64,000 nt of DNA from JASHVB01 sp963780805. Lineage in GTDB: Bacteria > Pseudomonadota > Alphaproteobacteria > Acetobacterales > Acetobacteraceae. The stretch lies in assembly GCA_963780805.1 (NCBI GenBank), contig CAWADP010000020.1:521750-585749 (forward strand), given 5' to 3'. The notes under the pieces are model-generated. The model saw only the letters and a program-made list of their open reading frames with translations. It was not told the DNA's origin and ran no database searches. Shown here piece after piece: positions 27,983-38,325 of the stretch (the first letter of the stretch is position 1; each line of letters begins with the position of its first letter). The translations under genes and the position numbers were made by a program.

Positions 27983-28057
27983 AGGATCGCCGGTGACAGG
28001 ATCGCCGGTGACAGGATCGCCAGTGACAGGATCGCCAGTGACAGGATCGCCAGTGAC
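27983..28057. repeat. Five-copy 15-bp tandem repeat
   Basis: Five perfect or near-perfect units of AGGATCGCCRGTGAC: two with G and three with A at the variable position. It lies about 105 bp beyond the stop of the hybrid kinase gene. Copy number could vary between strains. Confidence 0.9.
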
Positions 28058-28162
28058 TCGTGCACCGGCGTATCGCAGCCTCCGGAGAGGCGAGAGCCTG
28101 GAGGCTCAACCCAAGTCGCGCGAAACCTCCTGGCGGCTCGGTAGCGCTACCACTAACCGCCG

Positions 28163-31100
28163 CTACACCATTTCGATCGCCAGCGCCTCGCGCAACGCGT
28201 TGGCGGCCATGCCGAGTTCGGCGTCCAGCTCGGTCGCCATCGCGGCGGCGCGGGCAGTGTCGGTACCCCGGGCAGCGAGCATCAGCGCGCGCAGCCGCGC
28301 CTCCAGCGCCGTCATGCCGTAGCCGGCGGCCATGCCGACCATGGCGTGTGCGTGCGACGCTACCTCGGCGCTGTTGCCGGCCTCCATGGCGCGGCGCAGG
28401 GCGGGCAGGCGGCCCTGCAGCTCGATCAGACACTCCTCCACCATGCTCCCGAGCATGTCGCCCGGCAGGCTGTCGCGCAGTTCGCCGAGGCGTTCGGGCG
28501 ACAGTACCGGAGTGCCCCTGGCGCCCGTCGCGAGTCGCACGGTGGCATCACGTTCCGGCAGGCAGCGCCAGGCCAGCTCGGCGATGGCGTCGACCAGCTC
28601 GGGCAGCACCACCGGCTTGCCGAGCAAGCGGTTCATGCCGGCCTCCCGGCACTGCGCCTGGTCCTCCGCCGTCACGCTGGCGGTCAGGGCGACGATCGGC
28701 ATGGTCCCGGCCGGCGGCGGCAGGGCGCGGATTTTCCGCGCCACCTCGAAACCGTTCATGCCTGGCATGAAGATGTCCATGAACACCAGGTCGTAGGGAC
28801 GCCGCGCGACCACCTCCAGTGCCTGGATACCGTTGACGGCAATGTCCACCAGGTGGCCCTCGCGGCGCAGCAGCGTGGCGGTGACAAGCTGGTTGGCCAG
28901 GATATCCTCCACCAACAGGATACGGGACCGCGGCAGCGTGCGGCGTACCGGCAGCTCCGCGGCGGGTGCGCGCGCCCGGGCGGCAGGCAGCGCCGCGATC
29001 GGCAGCCGCACCCAGAATTCGTTGCCGCCCTCAGCGTCTCCCGAGCCAGCGCCGCGCTGGCTGCCCGGGGTCATCCACGGCTCGCAGTCGATGTGTCCGC
29101 CCATCACCGAGACAAGCTGCCGGCAGATCACCAATCCGAGCCCGGAGCCGAGCGGCATGACCGAGTCGGCGTCGCCTTCCAGGCGGGAGAACGGTTGGAA
29201 CAGGCGGGCGCGGCCGGCCGGCTCGATCACCGGCCCGCGGTCGCGCACCGCGAGGTACAGGATGGGCCGACCGAGGGCGTCCTCCTCCAGGCCCGCCAGC
29301 AGGCCGACGGCGCCGGGCTGGCCGAATTTCACCGCGTTGGAGAGCAGGTTGATCAGCACCTGGCGCAGCCGGCCCGGATCCGCATACAGCTCCTCCGGCA
29401 GGTCGGGCGCGGCAGCCAGGGCCAGCGTGATGCCGCGCTCCGCCGCCTGGTGGCGGAACATCTCGACACGCCGTCCAACAGCGAGGCGCAAGCCGAACAC
29501 GCTGGGACGCAGGGTGAGCTGGCCCGCCTCCATGCGCGACATTTCCAGGATGTCGTTGATCAGCCCGATCAATGCGTCGCCGGACTGGCGGGCCATGTCC
29601 AGCAAGCGCCTGCTGCGCCGGCGACAGGCCGGCGTCGTGCAGCACCGCCAGGGTGGCAAGCAAGGCGTTCAGCGGCGTGCGGATTTCATGACTGACGATG
29701 GCGACGAAGCGGGACTTGGCCTCGGTTGCGGTCTCGGCGACGGCGCGGGCCTCGCGCAGCGCGTTTTCGGCCGCCTTGCGGGAGGTGACGTCGCCGTAGA
29801 GCGTGACGAAGCTGCCGTCCGGCAGGCGGTTGCGGCGCAGCTCGATCGTGTGGCCGTCGGGGCGGCGGCGCTCGACGACGCCGAACCGGGCCCCCCGGTG
29901 CAGGGCGGCCATGCGCCGCGCCACCTCGGCGTCCACGTCCACCGCGCCGAACTGGCCGGCACGCGCCTGGGCCCGCAGGAGATCCTCCATCGGCAGGCCC
30001 ACCCGCAGCATGCTCTGCGGCACGCCGGCGATTTCGGCAAAGTGCTTATTCCACTCAACCAGGCAGAGACGCGCGTCCATCATCGCCACGCCGTCGGACA
30101 TGCCTTCCAGCGTGGCCTGGAGCTGCGCCGTCTTGGCGTCGGCATGGGCCTTGGCGACCTCGAGCTGGGCGTTGGCCGCGGCTAGCACGGTGCGCTCATA
30201 GCCGAGCGCCACCTGCCGCCGCCGCGCCTGCGTCTGGCCGACCAGCAGGATGGCCGCCATGGCCGCGATCAGGGAGGAGATGCAGCCGGCGAACACATGT
30301 GCCTGGTCGGCCCAGGCATAGGAGGGGGCGAGCGCGTCGTCGTAATCCATTCCCACCGCCACCGCGAGGTCGCGGCCGGGGATCTGGCGGAAGGCGTTGA
30401 ACCGCACGAGGCCGTCCGGGGCGGAGGGGCCGATCCATGTGCCATCGGGCGATGCCTCCAGCGCGCGGAACATCGGCGACTGCTCGATCAGTTCGTCCGG
30501 GCTGCCGATCGCCGGGCCGTCGATGGCGCGCAGCTTGCCGTCGTTCAGTCCGACCAGCTCCATCAGCGGCCGCGCGCCGATGTCGGCCTGGTGGAACAGG
30601 GCGTTGATGGCACTGACGCGCCAGTCCACAACCATGATGCCGGCGAAGGAGCCGTCCGGCAGATGCGCCCAGCGCGCCACCTCCATGTGCCACTGGCGCA
30701 GGATCGGATCCACCGTGACGCTGCTGACGAAGGCGTCCTGCTGGCTCCGGCCGTGTTGCAGGGCGTAGCGGAAGTAGTCGGTGTCGGCGACGTTGGTGCC
30801 GACGGCTTCCGGCACCGTGGATTGCACGATCCGGCCGTGGTTGTCGGCCAGCAGCATGTCGTGGCTGAGGTCGGCCAGGGCGACGGCGCGGTCGCGCCAG
30901 GCGTTCAGGTTGAAGTGCGGCGGATCGGCCTCCCAGGCGCCGACCAGGATGCGCAGCGTCTGGTCCAGCTCGAGAAGCTGCCGGTGGATCTCGTGCTGGA
31001 AACTGACAGCCTGGTCGGCGACACGGGCGAGAATGCGGGCTTGCGCTTCCTGCCGCTGGGCTTGGATGGCACTGTTGGTGCCGAACCAGGTGATGGCGAT

Positions 31101-31208
31101 AAGGCCGAGGGCCGGCAGGACGATCAGGGCGGCGCGTAAGATTTTCCGCCAGTGGCTTTCGGTGTGGGTGCGTTCGGCAGCCATTGAGGTGGGCGTGAGA
31201 GCCGCCAT
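28163..31208 (-). CDS. Hybrid sensor histidine kinase (sensor-PAS-HK-REC-Hpt), one frameshift
   Basis: About 1015 residues when one extra base near 29605-29615 is removed. Order: membrane helix (about 25-48), an extracytoplasmic Cache-like sensor domain (about 60-300), a second helix (about 310-335), a coiled coil, a PAS domain (about 365-480), the HisKA box SHEIRTPLNALL, ATPase motifs (NLLSNAVKF, GSGLGLVICRQL), a receiver with phospho-acceptor in FMDIFMPGMNGFE, and an Hpt domain with SHAHAMVGMAAGYGM. This is a complete phosphorelay in one chain. The break falls between the H-box and the ATPase domain, so the sequence as read yields a truncated protein. The in-frame start could be ATG 31208 or 31184. 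No DNA-binding regulator is adjacent. Confidence 0.87.
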
Positions 31209-31262
31209 CGGGTTGGGCTTGAGATCCGTGATGAGGGGGACGGCGCGGATGCGGCGCCCCGG

Positions 31263-31318
31263 ATTATTCCCGTGGGATTATTCCCGTGGGCTTATACCCC
31301 TAGGCTTGTTCCGGTGGG
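31263..31318. repeat. 14-bp tandem repeat x4
   Basis: Two perfect copies of ATTATTCCCGTGGG followed by two degraded copies lie between the divergent hybrid kinase and icd genes, in the region expected to carry both promoters. The repeats contain no obvious operator dyad. Confidence 0.8.
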
Positions 31319-31463
31319 CTGATTAACTCTTTTCGGCGTCCGGAACAACCAAATGATGCGGTGCGGCTGCAGGCTTGCCGCAGCGCCGTCCGGGTGCGAA
31401 TGTCCGGCCGCATTGGGGAACGGCGGCCAGGCCGCTTCCAGCTTCGGCAACAGAGGACGCGCG

Positions 31464-32681
31464 ATGGCCAAGATCAAGGTGAAGACCCCTGTCGTCGAGC
31501 TCGACGGCGACGAAATGACCCGCATCATCTGGGGGTTCATCAAGGACAAGCTGATCCTGCCGTATCTTGATATCGACCTGAAATACTACGACCTGGGGAT
31601 CGAGTATCGCGACCAGACCGACGACCAGGTGACGGTGGACGCGGCGCACGCCATCGCGAAATACGGCGTGGGGGTGAAGTGCGCCACGATCACGCCGGAC
31701 GAGGCGCGGGTGCGGGAGTTCGGCTTGAAGCGGATGTACCGCAGCCCGAACGGGACGCTGCGCAACATCCTGGACGGCACGATCTTCCGCGAGCCGATCA
31801 TTTGCAAGAACGTGCCGCGGCTGGTGCCGCACTGGACGCAGCCGATCGTGATCGGCCGCCATGCCTACGGCGATATCTACCGGGCGACGGAAATGAAGAT
31901 CCCCGGCGCGGGCACGGTGACTCTGACCTTCCAGCCGTCCGATGGCGGCCCGGCGCAGACGCTGGACGTGCATGAGTTCAATGCCAACGGCGGCGCCGCG
32001 ATGGCGATGCACAACACGCGCGATTCGATCCTGGGCTTTGCGCGGGCGTCGTTCAACTACGCGCTGATGCGTGACTGGCCGCTGTATTTCTCCACCAAGA
32101 ACACGATCCTGAAGGCGTACGACGGCTACTTCAAGGACATCTTCGAGGAGGTCTACAACAATGAGTTCAAGGCGGCGTTCGACAAGGCGAAGCTGACCTA
32201 TGAGCACCGGCTGATCGACGACATGGTGGCCTGCGCGCTGAAGTGGAACGGCGGCTATGTCTGGGCGTGCAAGAACTACGACGGCGACGTGCAGAGCGAT
32301 ACGGTGGCGCAGGGATTCGGCTCGCTGGGGCTGATGACGTCGGTGCTGCTGTCGCCGGACGGCAAGACGGTGGAGAGCGAGGCGGCGCACGGCACGGTGA
32401 CGCGGCACTATCGCCAGCACCAGCAGGGGAAGGAGACGTCGACCAACCCGATCGCCTCGATCTTCGCCTGGACGCGCGGGCTGATCTATCGCGGCCGGTT
32501 CGACAACACGCCGGATGTGGTGCGGTTTGCCGAGACGCTGGAGAAGGTGTGCGTCGAGACGGTGGAGTCCGGGTCCATGACGCGCGACCTGGCGGTGTTG
32601 ATTTCGCCGGAGCAACCGTGGCTGAACACGCAGGCCTTCCTGGCAAAGCTGGACGAGAACTTGCAGAAGGCGATGGCGTAA
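31464..32681 (+). CDS. icd: NADP-dependent isocitrate dehydrogenase
   Basis: 405 residues of the dimeric, eukaryote-like IDH class common in alphaproteobacteria. It makes 2-oxoglutarate, CO2 and NADPH from isocitrate in the TCA cycle. The start is the ATG at 31464 with AGGA upstream, giving the family's MAKIKVKTPVVELDGDEMTR opening. Substrate-binding SPNGTLRNILDGT and the metal/substrate YxxK and DD regions are present (RLIDDMVA), and NADP contacts are in the EAAHGTVTRHYR and NPIASIFAWTRGL segments. Length is normal and the gene is intact. Confidence 0.96.
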   Translation: MAKIKVKTPVVELDGDEMTRIIWGFIKDKLILPYLDIDLKYYDLGIEYRDQTDDQVTVDAAHAIAKYGVGVKCATITPDEARVREFGLKRMYRSPNGTLRNILDGTIFREPIICKNVPRLVPHWTQPIVIGRHAYGDIYRATEMKIPGAGTVTLTFQPSDGGPAQTLDVHEFNANGGAAMAMHNTRDSILGFARASFNYALMRDWPLYFSTKNTILKAYDGYFKDIFEEVYNNEFKAAFDKAKLTYEHRLIDDMVACALKWNGGYVWACKNYDGDVQSDTVAQGFGSLGLMTSVLLSPDGKTVESEAAHGTVTRHYRQHQQGKETSTNPIASIFAWTRGLIYRGRFDNTPDVVRFAETLEKVCVETVESGSMTRDLAVLISPEQPWLNTQAFLAKLDENLQKAMA

Positions 32682-32813
32682 GGCGCGCCGAGGGGCGGCA
32701 GATTGCACAGTCTGGCCGAAGCGTACGTTTCGGTGACACGCATGCCTGGCGAGCACCGATCGAGTGCGCACAGGCCATGTTGTTCCTTAGTACGCTGCGA
32801 GAGCGGCTGACGC

Positions 32814-33035
32814 TTGGTCGCGCTGGATGCGTCGGAATATTTCGCTGGTCTTGAACGCTTCGCCGGCCATTCGCCGGCCTTGGGATCGTTGCAGGGACGG
32901 TCTACGACGATTTGCTGGGACGACGTGCTGGCGCTGTGCGCGCTGAAGGTGGACGCCGAGACAATCTACACCTGGAACCTGCGGCACTTCCTGCAATGCG
33001 GGCCGGCGGTCGAGAGCCGGGTGCGGACACCCTGA
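32814..33035 (+). pseudogene. PIN-domain toxin (VapC-like) remnant
   Basis: The C-terminal 30 residues (ALKVDAETIYTWNLRHF then GPAVESRVRTP) are the end of a PIN-domain ribonuclease of VapC type. A neighbouring frame contributes the preceding IVAGTVYDDLL segment, so at least one frameshift is present. The first half, including the first catalytic aspartates, is absent, and no antitoxin gene is seen. It is a decayed toxin-antitoxin remnant. Confidence 0.6.
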
Positions 33036-33137
33036 CCGTCTGCGGACACCCTGACCGCCTAAAGGAATCGATTGGAGTGACACCGCTGCCGCCGTCCCGG
33101 CGGGTCCCTGCCGCCACGCCACAGGCTGCGGCCAAGA

Positions 33138-34379
33138 TTGACGCGGAGCACCCTTGGGGTAGGAACGATCAGTCCAAGGAAAACGCGCCACGTGGCCCGC
33201 ATGGTGATCGCCGTCGTGGCGATGTTTCTGCAACAGACCTGTGGCTCGGTCGGGCGCGTCCTGCCGGCCGTTCTCGCGCCGCTGATCATTGCGGAACTGC
33301 ACGCCGACGCATCCTGGGTCGGGATCTATTTCGGCCTGGTGGCGGTCGCCGCGCTGATCGGACAGCTCGGGTCGGGCGGCTTCATCATTCGCCACGGCGC
33401 CATCCGCATGAGCCAGGCCGCACTGCTCTCCGTCGGCGGTGGCATGGCGGTGGCGGTGGTCGGCGGTGCGGGAGGCTTCGTATTGTCCGCGCTGGTCGGC
33501 AACGGCATCGCCGCCGTGGCCACGCCGGCCAGTTCGCAATTGCTGGGACGCTGGGCCATCCGGCGCTATGCCCCCTTCGCCTTCTCCATCGCACAAACCG
33601 CCATCCCCGCCGGCATTCTGCTCGCCGGATCGGTTGGCCCGCCGCTGGCCCAGCACCTGGGCTGGCGCGGGACCATGCTGGTCAGTGCCGGCGCCTGCTG
33701 GTGCTTCGTCCTGTTGCTGCAGCCGCTGCACGGCAGGCTCGACACCGAGGCAACGCCAACCCACGCGATCCACTGGTCGGATTTCCGCACCACGGTGACC
33801 AGCGTGCTGGCGGTGCCCGAGCTGCGCGCCTTGTCGTTCGCATGTTTCGCGTTCAACGGGTTGCAGGCGGTGTTCACCGCCTATTTCGTCACCTGGCTGA
33901 CCGCCCTGGGCTACGGCCTGGTCGCCGCCGGCAGTCTGTTCTCCGCCGTCATCGCCATTGCCATTCCCTGCCGCATCCTGTGGGGATGGGTTGGCAGCTT
34001 CTATATCGCGCCGCGTCTCACGATGGCCGGGCTGGCGTTCGGCATGGCCGCGAGCGTGGCGCTGATGGGCGTCTGCGACGCGCACTGGCCCGCAATGGCG
34101 ATCGCCGGCGTGGCCGGAGCACTGAGCGCCACCGCGATGTCCTGGCACGGCATCCTGCTGTCGGAATCCGCTCGGCTGGCGCCGCCGGGCAGGGCAGGGG
34201 CCGTCACCGGCGGAGTGCTGTCGTTCGGCCAGATGGGGGCGTTGCTGTGCCCGCTGACCTTCGCGCTGCTGCTGCGGATGACCGGTGGCTATGCGGCGGG
34301 ATGGGTCGCGTGCGTCGTGCCGGCGGTCTGGGTGGGCGCGCATCTGGTGCGGCCGGTGCGGCGGCAGGGGCGTTCGTAG
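33138..34379 (+). CDS. Major facilitator superfamily transporter
   Basis: About 413 residues from a TTG at 33138; GTG 33192 or ATG 33201 would remove 18-21 residues before the first helix. Twelve hydrophobic segments are evident, with a short basic loop after TM2 (FIIRHGAIRMSQ) in place of the classic MFS loop, and a central hydrophilic linker around residues 195-215. It is likely an inner-membrane exporter or importer of a small molecule. The substrate is unknown: no neighbouring pathway gene gives a clue, and the upstream gene is only a toxin remnant. Confidence 0.85.
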   Translation: MTRSTLGVGTISPRKTRHVARMVIAVVAMFLQQTCGSVGRVLPAVLAPLIIAELHADASWVGIYFGLVAVAALIGQLGSGGFIIRHGAIRMSQAALLSVGGGMAVAVVGGAGGFVLSALVGNGIAAVATPASSQLLGRWAIRRYAPFAFSIAQTAIPAGILLAGSVGPPLAQHLGWRGTMLVSAGACWCFVLLLQPLHGRLDTEATPTHAIHWSDFRTTVTSVLAVPELRALSFACFAFNGLQAVFTAYFVTWLTALGYGLVAAGSLFSAVIAIAIPCRILWGWVGSFYIAPRLTMAGLAFGMAASVALMGVCDAHWPAMAIAGVAGALSATAMSWHGILLSESARLAPPGRAGAVTGGVLSFGQMGALLCPLTFALLLRMTGGYAAGWVACVVPAVWVGAHLVRPVRRQGRS

Positions 34380-34413
34380 GGTCCCGCGAACCCGCGGGTG
34401 GCGAGGCCGACTT

Positions 34414-34793
34414 TCAGACAAGCCGCCGCCGGATGCCGTCGACCAGGCGCGCGTCGTTGAAATTCAGCAGCAGCCCCACGCGCAGGCCGCTGAGCTTCAG
34501 GTAGGTGTGGAGCTGCGCCTCATGCACCGGGTGCAGCATGGCGACCGACTTGATTTCCAGCAGCAAAGTATCTTCGACGACGACATCCACCCGCAGATCG
34601 CATCGAGACGCTGGCACTTGTACACCACCGGCAGTTTCCGCTGCCGCACGAACGCCAGCCCTGCCGCGGCCAGTTCCTGACAGAGGCACGCTTCGTAGAT
34701 CAACTCGATCAGCCCCGGCCCCAGAGTCTTGTGCACTTCGATGGCGCAGCCGATCACCTGCCGCGAGTAGGGCTCCGCCTCGATCAAGTCCAT
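34414..34793 (-). CDS. GxxExxY protein (PD-(D/E)XK-like), one frameshift
   Basis: About 126 residues once a missing base near 34605 is restored. The N-terminal half has the name-giving motif (GPGLIELIYE) and the AIEVHKTLGPG opening. The other half continues CDLRVDVVVEDTLLLEIKSV, containing the D-x-n-ExK pattern of the nuclease-like fold, and ends with the LLLNFNDARLVDGIRRR tail of the family. The function of this widespread family is not established. It is flanked upstream by inverted CACGAAG-type repeats. Confidence 0.8.
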
Positions 34794-34798
34794 TTTCT

Positions 34799-34946
34799 TC
34801 GTGCCTTCGTGGCTTCGTGGTTATTGAAGATGGAAGGGCGGTGGTTAAGGAGGGGTGAACGGGGGCAGGGAAGGGGGGATGGGGTCTTCGATGGCGCCTT
34901 CCGTGCCGTTGGGTTTTTTCACCACGAAGACACGAAGCCACGAAGA
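34799..34946. repeat. Inverted CTTCGTG/CACGAAG repeat pair
   Basis: CTTCGTGCCTTCGTGGCTTC at 34799-34818 (continuing GTGGTT) and ACCACGAAGACACGAAGCCA at 34921-34940 are inverted copies about 100 bp apart, just upstream of the GxxExxY gene. Each arm is itself made of tandem CGAAGnCA units. The TPR fragment ends immediately to the right. Confidence 0.8.
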
Positions 34947-34981
34947 CAAGGGCATCGACGCACGGTGGAAGTTCTTGGCTG

Positions 34982-35684
34982 TCAGGCAAGGCCCGCGGCG
35001 CGGAACAGGTCGCGGATTGTGTGGGTGATGCTGGCCTGGTCGTGGCCCATCGCGGCCAGCAAAGCCTGGTAGTTGCGGGGCACCCCGTCGCGGTGCGGGT
35101 GGGGTGGCCGGTCTCACGCCGGAATGCGAGGAAGATTGCCAGTGCGCGGCGCATCAGCGGCTCAGCCTCGTCGAGCCGGTTGGTGTCTTGCAGCAACCCG
35201 GAGAGGTTGTTGAGGCGGATCGCGACGTTCGGATGGTCCTTGCCGAGGCTTGCCTCATCGATGGCGAGCGCGTGGCGATCAGCGGCTCCGCCTCGCCGAG
35301 CCGGTTGGTGGCTTGCAGCAACTGGGCGAGGTTGTTGAGGTCGCGCGCAACATTCGGATGGTCCTTGCCGAGGCTTGCCTCGTCGATGGCGAGCGCGCGG
35401 CGCATCAGCGGCTCCGCCTCGCCGTCTTGCAGCAACGAAGCGAGGTTGTTGAGGGCGGTCGCGACGTTCGGATGGTCCTTGCCGAGGCTTGTCTCGAAGA
35501 TGTCGACCACGCGGCGCATCAGCGTCTCCGCCTCGCCGAGCCGGTTGGTGGCTTGCAGCAACCGGGCGAGGTTGTTAAGGCCGGCCGCGGCTTTCGGATG
35601 GTCCTTGCCGAGACTTGCCTCATCGATGGCGAGCGCGCGGCGCATCAGCGGCTCCGCCACGCCGGGGCGGTTGGTGGCTTGCAG
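34982..35684 (-). pseudogene. TPR protein, C-terminal fragment (left of island)
   Basis: Kinesin-light-chain-type 42-residue TPR units (LNNLAxLLQATNRLGEAEPLMRRALAIDEASLGKDHP) run leftward from 35684 and end in a non-repeat tail, NYQALLAAMGHDQASITHTIRDL, with a stop at 34982. At least two frameshifts interrupt it (near 35270 and 35095). It has no start: the frame enters directly from the insertion-sequence boundary at 35684/35685, within the codons for Leu-Gln (hexamer TTGCAG on the plus strand). The matching N-terminal piece is at 54100-54800. Confidence 0.8.
35679..35684. repeat. TTGCAG boundary hexamer, left
   Basis: Last six bases of the left TPR fragment before the insertion sequence. 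The same hexamer at 54100-54105 begins the right TPR fragment. Together they bracket the 18.4-kb accessory segment and look like a target-site duplication or recombination microhomology. Confidence 0.6.
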
Positions 35685-37017
35685 CTAAGGCGACGCCCAA
35701 CAATTACCGCGTTAAGGCGGCCTGGGGGAAATGGTGTAATTCCACTCCGGGTGGAAGGCGTCACCGTTGATATTTAGGCTGGCCATTTCCTGCTCACTGA
35801 CCTTGATGCCCTTTGGGTAAGTCCGGGTGTCGAGCTCGCACCGCACCTTCAGGCCCTCCTTGGTCGTGGTGGCGGCGATGAGTTCGACAACCGCGAGTCG
35901 GCTGGTCAGTGGCGTTCCCCGCCAATTCTCGGTGATGTGGCAGAACAGCCGGTGTTCAATCTTGTTCCACTTCGATGTCCCCGGCGGGTAATGGCAAACT
36001 TGCAGGGCCAGTCGGGTTTCGTCGGCCAGCTTTTGCAGTTCGACCTTGAACAGCCGCACGCGCGATCCGTTGGAACCGCCGCCATCCGCAGTGATCATGA
36101 GTTTGTCGGTGTCCGGATACCTCTCCCGGCCCATCAGGTGCAGCCAGCGGCGGATCGAGTTGACCGAGAATTGCGCCGTATCGTTGTCGATGCCCACGCT
36201 TACGCAGCCGGCATTGGCCGCGATATCATACACACCGTACGGCACGACCTTACCGAGTTCGGCGTCGACGAAGTCATGTACCTTGACCTGCTCGGGGCAG
36301 CCTTTCGGCCGGTAGTCGCTGCCGGCGTGCTTGTAGGGGCCGATTGGCTCTTTCTTCTTCGTGTCAATCGAGATGACCGGCTTGCCGGCGGCCTGCATGG
36401 CGATCGCCGCGGTGTTGATATGCTCGAACTGCGCGTCCCGGTCGGGGTTGCGACTACTCTCCAAGGTCTTGCGATTCACCTGCCGGCGGTATTGCAGCGC
36501 TGCCAGCAGTTTCGGGACGGTGCTCTTGCTGACCCGGTGCCCCATGGCGCACAGCGCCGCTGCCAGCTTCGCATGGCTCTTCGAAACCCATCGCAGCAGC
36601 CGCATCGGGTCGCCCTTGGTCGCCGGTTCCAGCAACTGACGCAGGTCTTTCAGCAGTGTCGCATCCGTCTTCGTCAGTGCCGGCCGGCCGCTGCCGGGCC
36701 GGCGTACTTCGCCCGACAGCGAGGCGGGATCGTCCAGGTCCTTCAGCCCGCGGCCGATGGTACTTCGTGCGACCCCTGTCGCCTGCGAAGACGCGGCGAT
36801 GCCGCCATAGCCCGCCGTTCGCGCTTCCGCCGCCGCGAACAGCCGGCGTGCCCGCTCATTCAGGCCGCGACCAACCGCGGCAAACCGCTCGCGAATCGCT
36901 GCTGGGTCGACCATGTGCCGATTCTAACCGTCACGTGTCCGCGCCGGAATCCACCCCGTTCGCACTCGCCCCTCTGCTCGCCCCACCCGATTCCCTCATT
37001 GTTGGGCATCGCCTTAG
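35685..37017 (-). mobile_element. ISAzo13-type insertion sequence, complete
   Basis: A 1333-bp element with imperfect 20-bp terminal inverted repeats: CTAAGGCGACGCCCAACAAT at 35685-35704 and the inverse of CTAAGGCGATGCCCAACAAT at 36998-37017, differing at one base. It contains one intact transposase gene. The left flank is the TPR hexamer TTGCAG; the right flank (TTTCCCG) is unrelated, so no simple target duplication surrounds the element alone. This is expected if it took part in a later rearrangement or sits at the edge of a larger mobile segment. Confidence 0.85.
35712..36914 (-). CDS. ISAzo13-family transposase
   Basis: 400 residues, intact. An N-terminal helix-turn-helix region (GIAASSQATGVARSTIGRGL) is followed by a DDE-type catalytic domain with ISIDTKKKEPIG, the ITADGGGSNGSR aspartate and the SKWNKIEHRLF glutamate. 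This arrangement (sometimes labelled Rhodopirellula-type or ISAzo13-like) is diagnostic. It catalyses cut-and-paste movement of the surrounding element, whose inverted repeats are 27 bp beyond its stop and about 85 bp before its start. Confidence 0.93.
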   Translation of the reverse strand: MVDPAAIRERFAAVGRGLNERARRLFAAAEARTAGYGGIAASSQATGVARSTIGRGLKDLDDPASLSGEVRRPGSGRPALTKTDATLLKDLRQLLEPATKGDPMRLLRWVSKSHAKLAAALCAMGHRVSKSTVPKLLAALQYRRQVNRKTLESSRNPDRDAQFEHINTAAIAMQAAGKPVISIDTKKKEPIGPYKHAGSDYRPKGCPEQVKVHDFVDAELGKVVPYGVYDIAANAGCVSVGIDNDTAQFSVNSIRRWLHLMGRERYPDTDKLMITADGGGSNGSRVRLFKVELQKLADETRLALQVCHYPPGTSKWNKIEHRLFCHITENWRGTPLTSRLAVVELIAATTTKEGLKVRCELDTRTYPKGIKVSEQEMASLNINGDAFHPEWNYTISPRPP

Positions 37018-37074
37018 TTTCCCGACGCCGAATGGCGATCGCCCAGCACCGGCATCGCCAGATGTGCCGGTTCA

Positions 37075-37467
37075 GTGAAGGCAACTTCTTCTCTAACAAC
37101 CCCGCTCGCGCGCTTGGCACCATTCAGGGCGGCATCAGGATTTGTGGGGTTCTCTGCCGGCAGAGGCTGCTTCAGGCGGCGCGCCGTCTCCACGCAGCTC
37201 GATCTGGTCGCCCATGGACTGGGGATCGCGCTGGCGCCGAAGGCTGTGATCTGCGGTTACGGCATGAGTCAGATGGCGAAGCAGCTTGGCGTCGCCGAGT
37301 TGGCCGGCCCGGAAATCTGCTGGGAGCTTGCGGCCGTGTTCGCTCAGGACGAAGCGCAGCAGCCGGTTGGCGTGGTGACCAGGACATTCCTGGAGTTTCT
37401 ACGGGCGTCGATCACGCTGCTGGATAAATCCGGGCTCGCCGAGAGCGACATTGCGATGGCCGGCTAG
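37075..37467 (+). pseudogene. LysR-type regulator, C-terminal fragment
   Basis: Residues from about 37192 on match the distal half of a LysR substrate-binding domain (QLDLVAHGLGIALAPKAV, then VGVVTRTFLEFLR). The helix-turn-helix and first subdomain are missing, and the segment before 37190 is scrambled. It begins 58 bp from the insertion sequence, which probably removed the rest. Confidence 0.65.
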
Positions 37468-37695
37468 GCACCAGGTCGTGGCCGGGCTTTGAGGCGGCTG
37501 CCGATCCCGCGTCGTTGCTTGTGTGCTTGCGTATATGGCCGGGTCAGGCCCGGCTACGGCGAGACGATCGAGCCCACCCGCTGGCGTGGCATGCGATAGC
37601 ACCGACGATCGCATGACCTGATTGCCATGATCAGAAGATTAAATTGGCCGTTGAGCCACCCCACACCATCTGGTGCGCGCGATCAACAGCGGACG

Positions 37696-38200
37696 ATGCT
37701 TGGCATGTTTACATACTCGGTTTCGGCCGCATTGGCGTGCACACGCTATCTCCTGCTCCTGTCCTGTCTCGCCTCGTGTACCTGGCTCCCCACGGACTCT
37801 CACCTCGCGGCCGGACTTCGCGGTGATGACGCCGGCCGGCATTGCGAGGGTGAGCATACGTCAGGCGCCGTTTGGAATGACCGATGCCGAGTTCACGCGA
37901 TTGGTGAGGGCCGGCATGAAGCGCGCAGCGTACCGAAGTGTAAGCTCCGATCTGATCGGCCCCCCATATCCTTCGCAACGCATCGTCTGGCATGTGAATT
38001 CGTCCATTCCGCGGCCAGTCTCACGACTGGTCGTAAATGTCTTCGACAACGCTGACCCGTACGCTTACGAAGAATGCATCGTATCCAACGACGCATCGCC
38101 GGCGATGATCACATCGGTTGTGGAGTCAATGACCGAGCGACTTCTTGGCGATGTCGCCGCTCGGACGAACGCACGGGAGCAGCCGGTTAGCCAAAGCTAA
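37696..38200 (+). CDS. Hypothetical lipoprotein-like protein, one frameshift
   Basis: The second part (from the ATG at 37826) is a protein-like frame of 124 residues with GMTDAEFTRLVRAGMKRAAYR and a long SRLVVNVFDNADPYAYEE strand-rich segment. Upstream, in a frame one base off, is a short signal peptide ending in a lipobox (LLLLSCLASC) from an ATG at 37696. Joining the two near 37800 gives a plausible 168-residue secreted lipoprotein. I recognise no family. If the join is wrong, the gene starts at 37826. Upstream, 37468-37695 holds only a REP-like palindrome at 37534. Confidence 0.45.
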
Positions 38201-38325
38201 CGGCATCGACCCGGCAACGCATCATGATCGCCGGCTGCGGCACTGTCTGCTAACGCCGCGACCGATCAGCGCACCGCCCGCCGCTGACATGGATTGAGCG
38301 CGGACCACGTGTCGCCATGCTCCTG

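Noticed and set aside
32787..34421. A 544-codon minus-strand frame opposite the MFS transporter
   Set aside because: It is antisense to a hydrophobic transporter gene and composed mostly of Arg, Gln, His and Gly.
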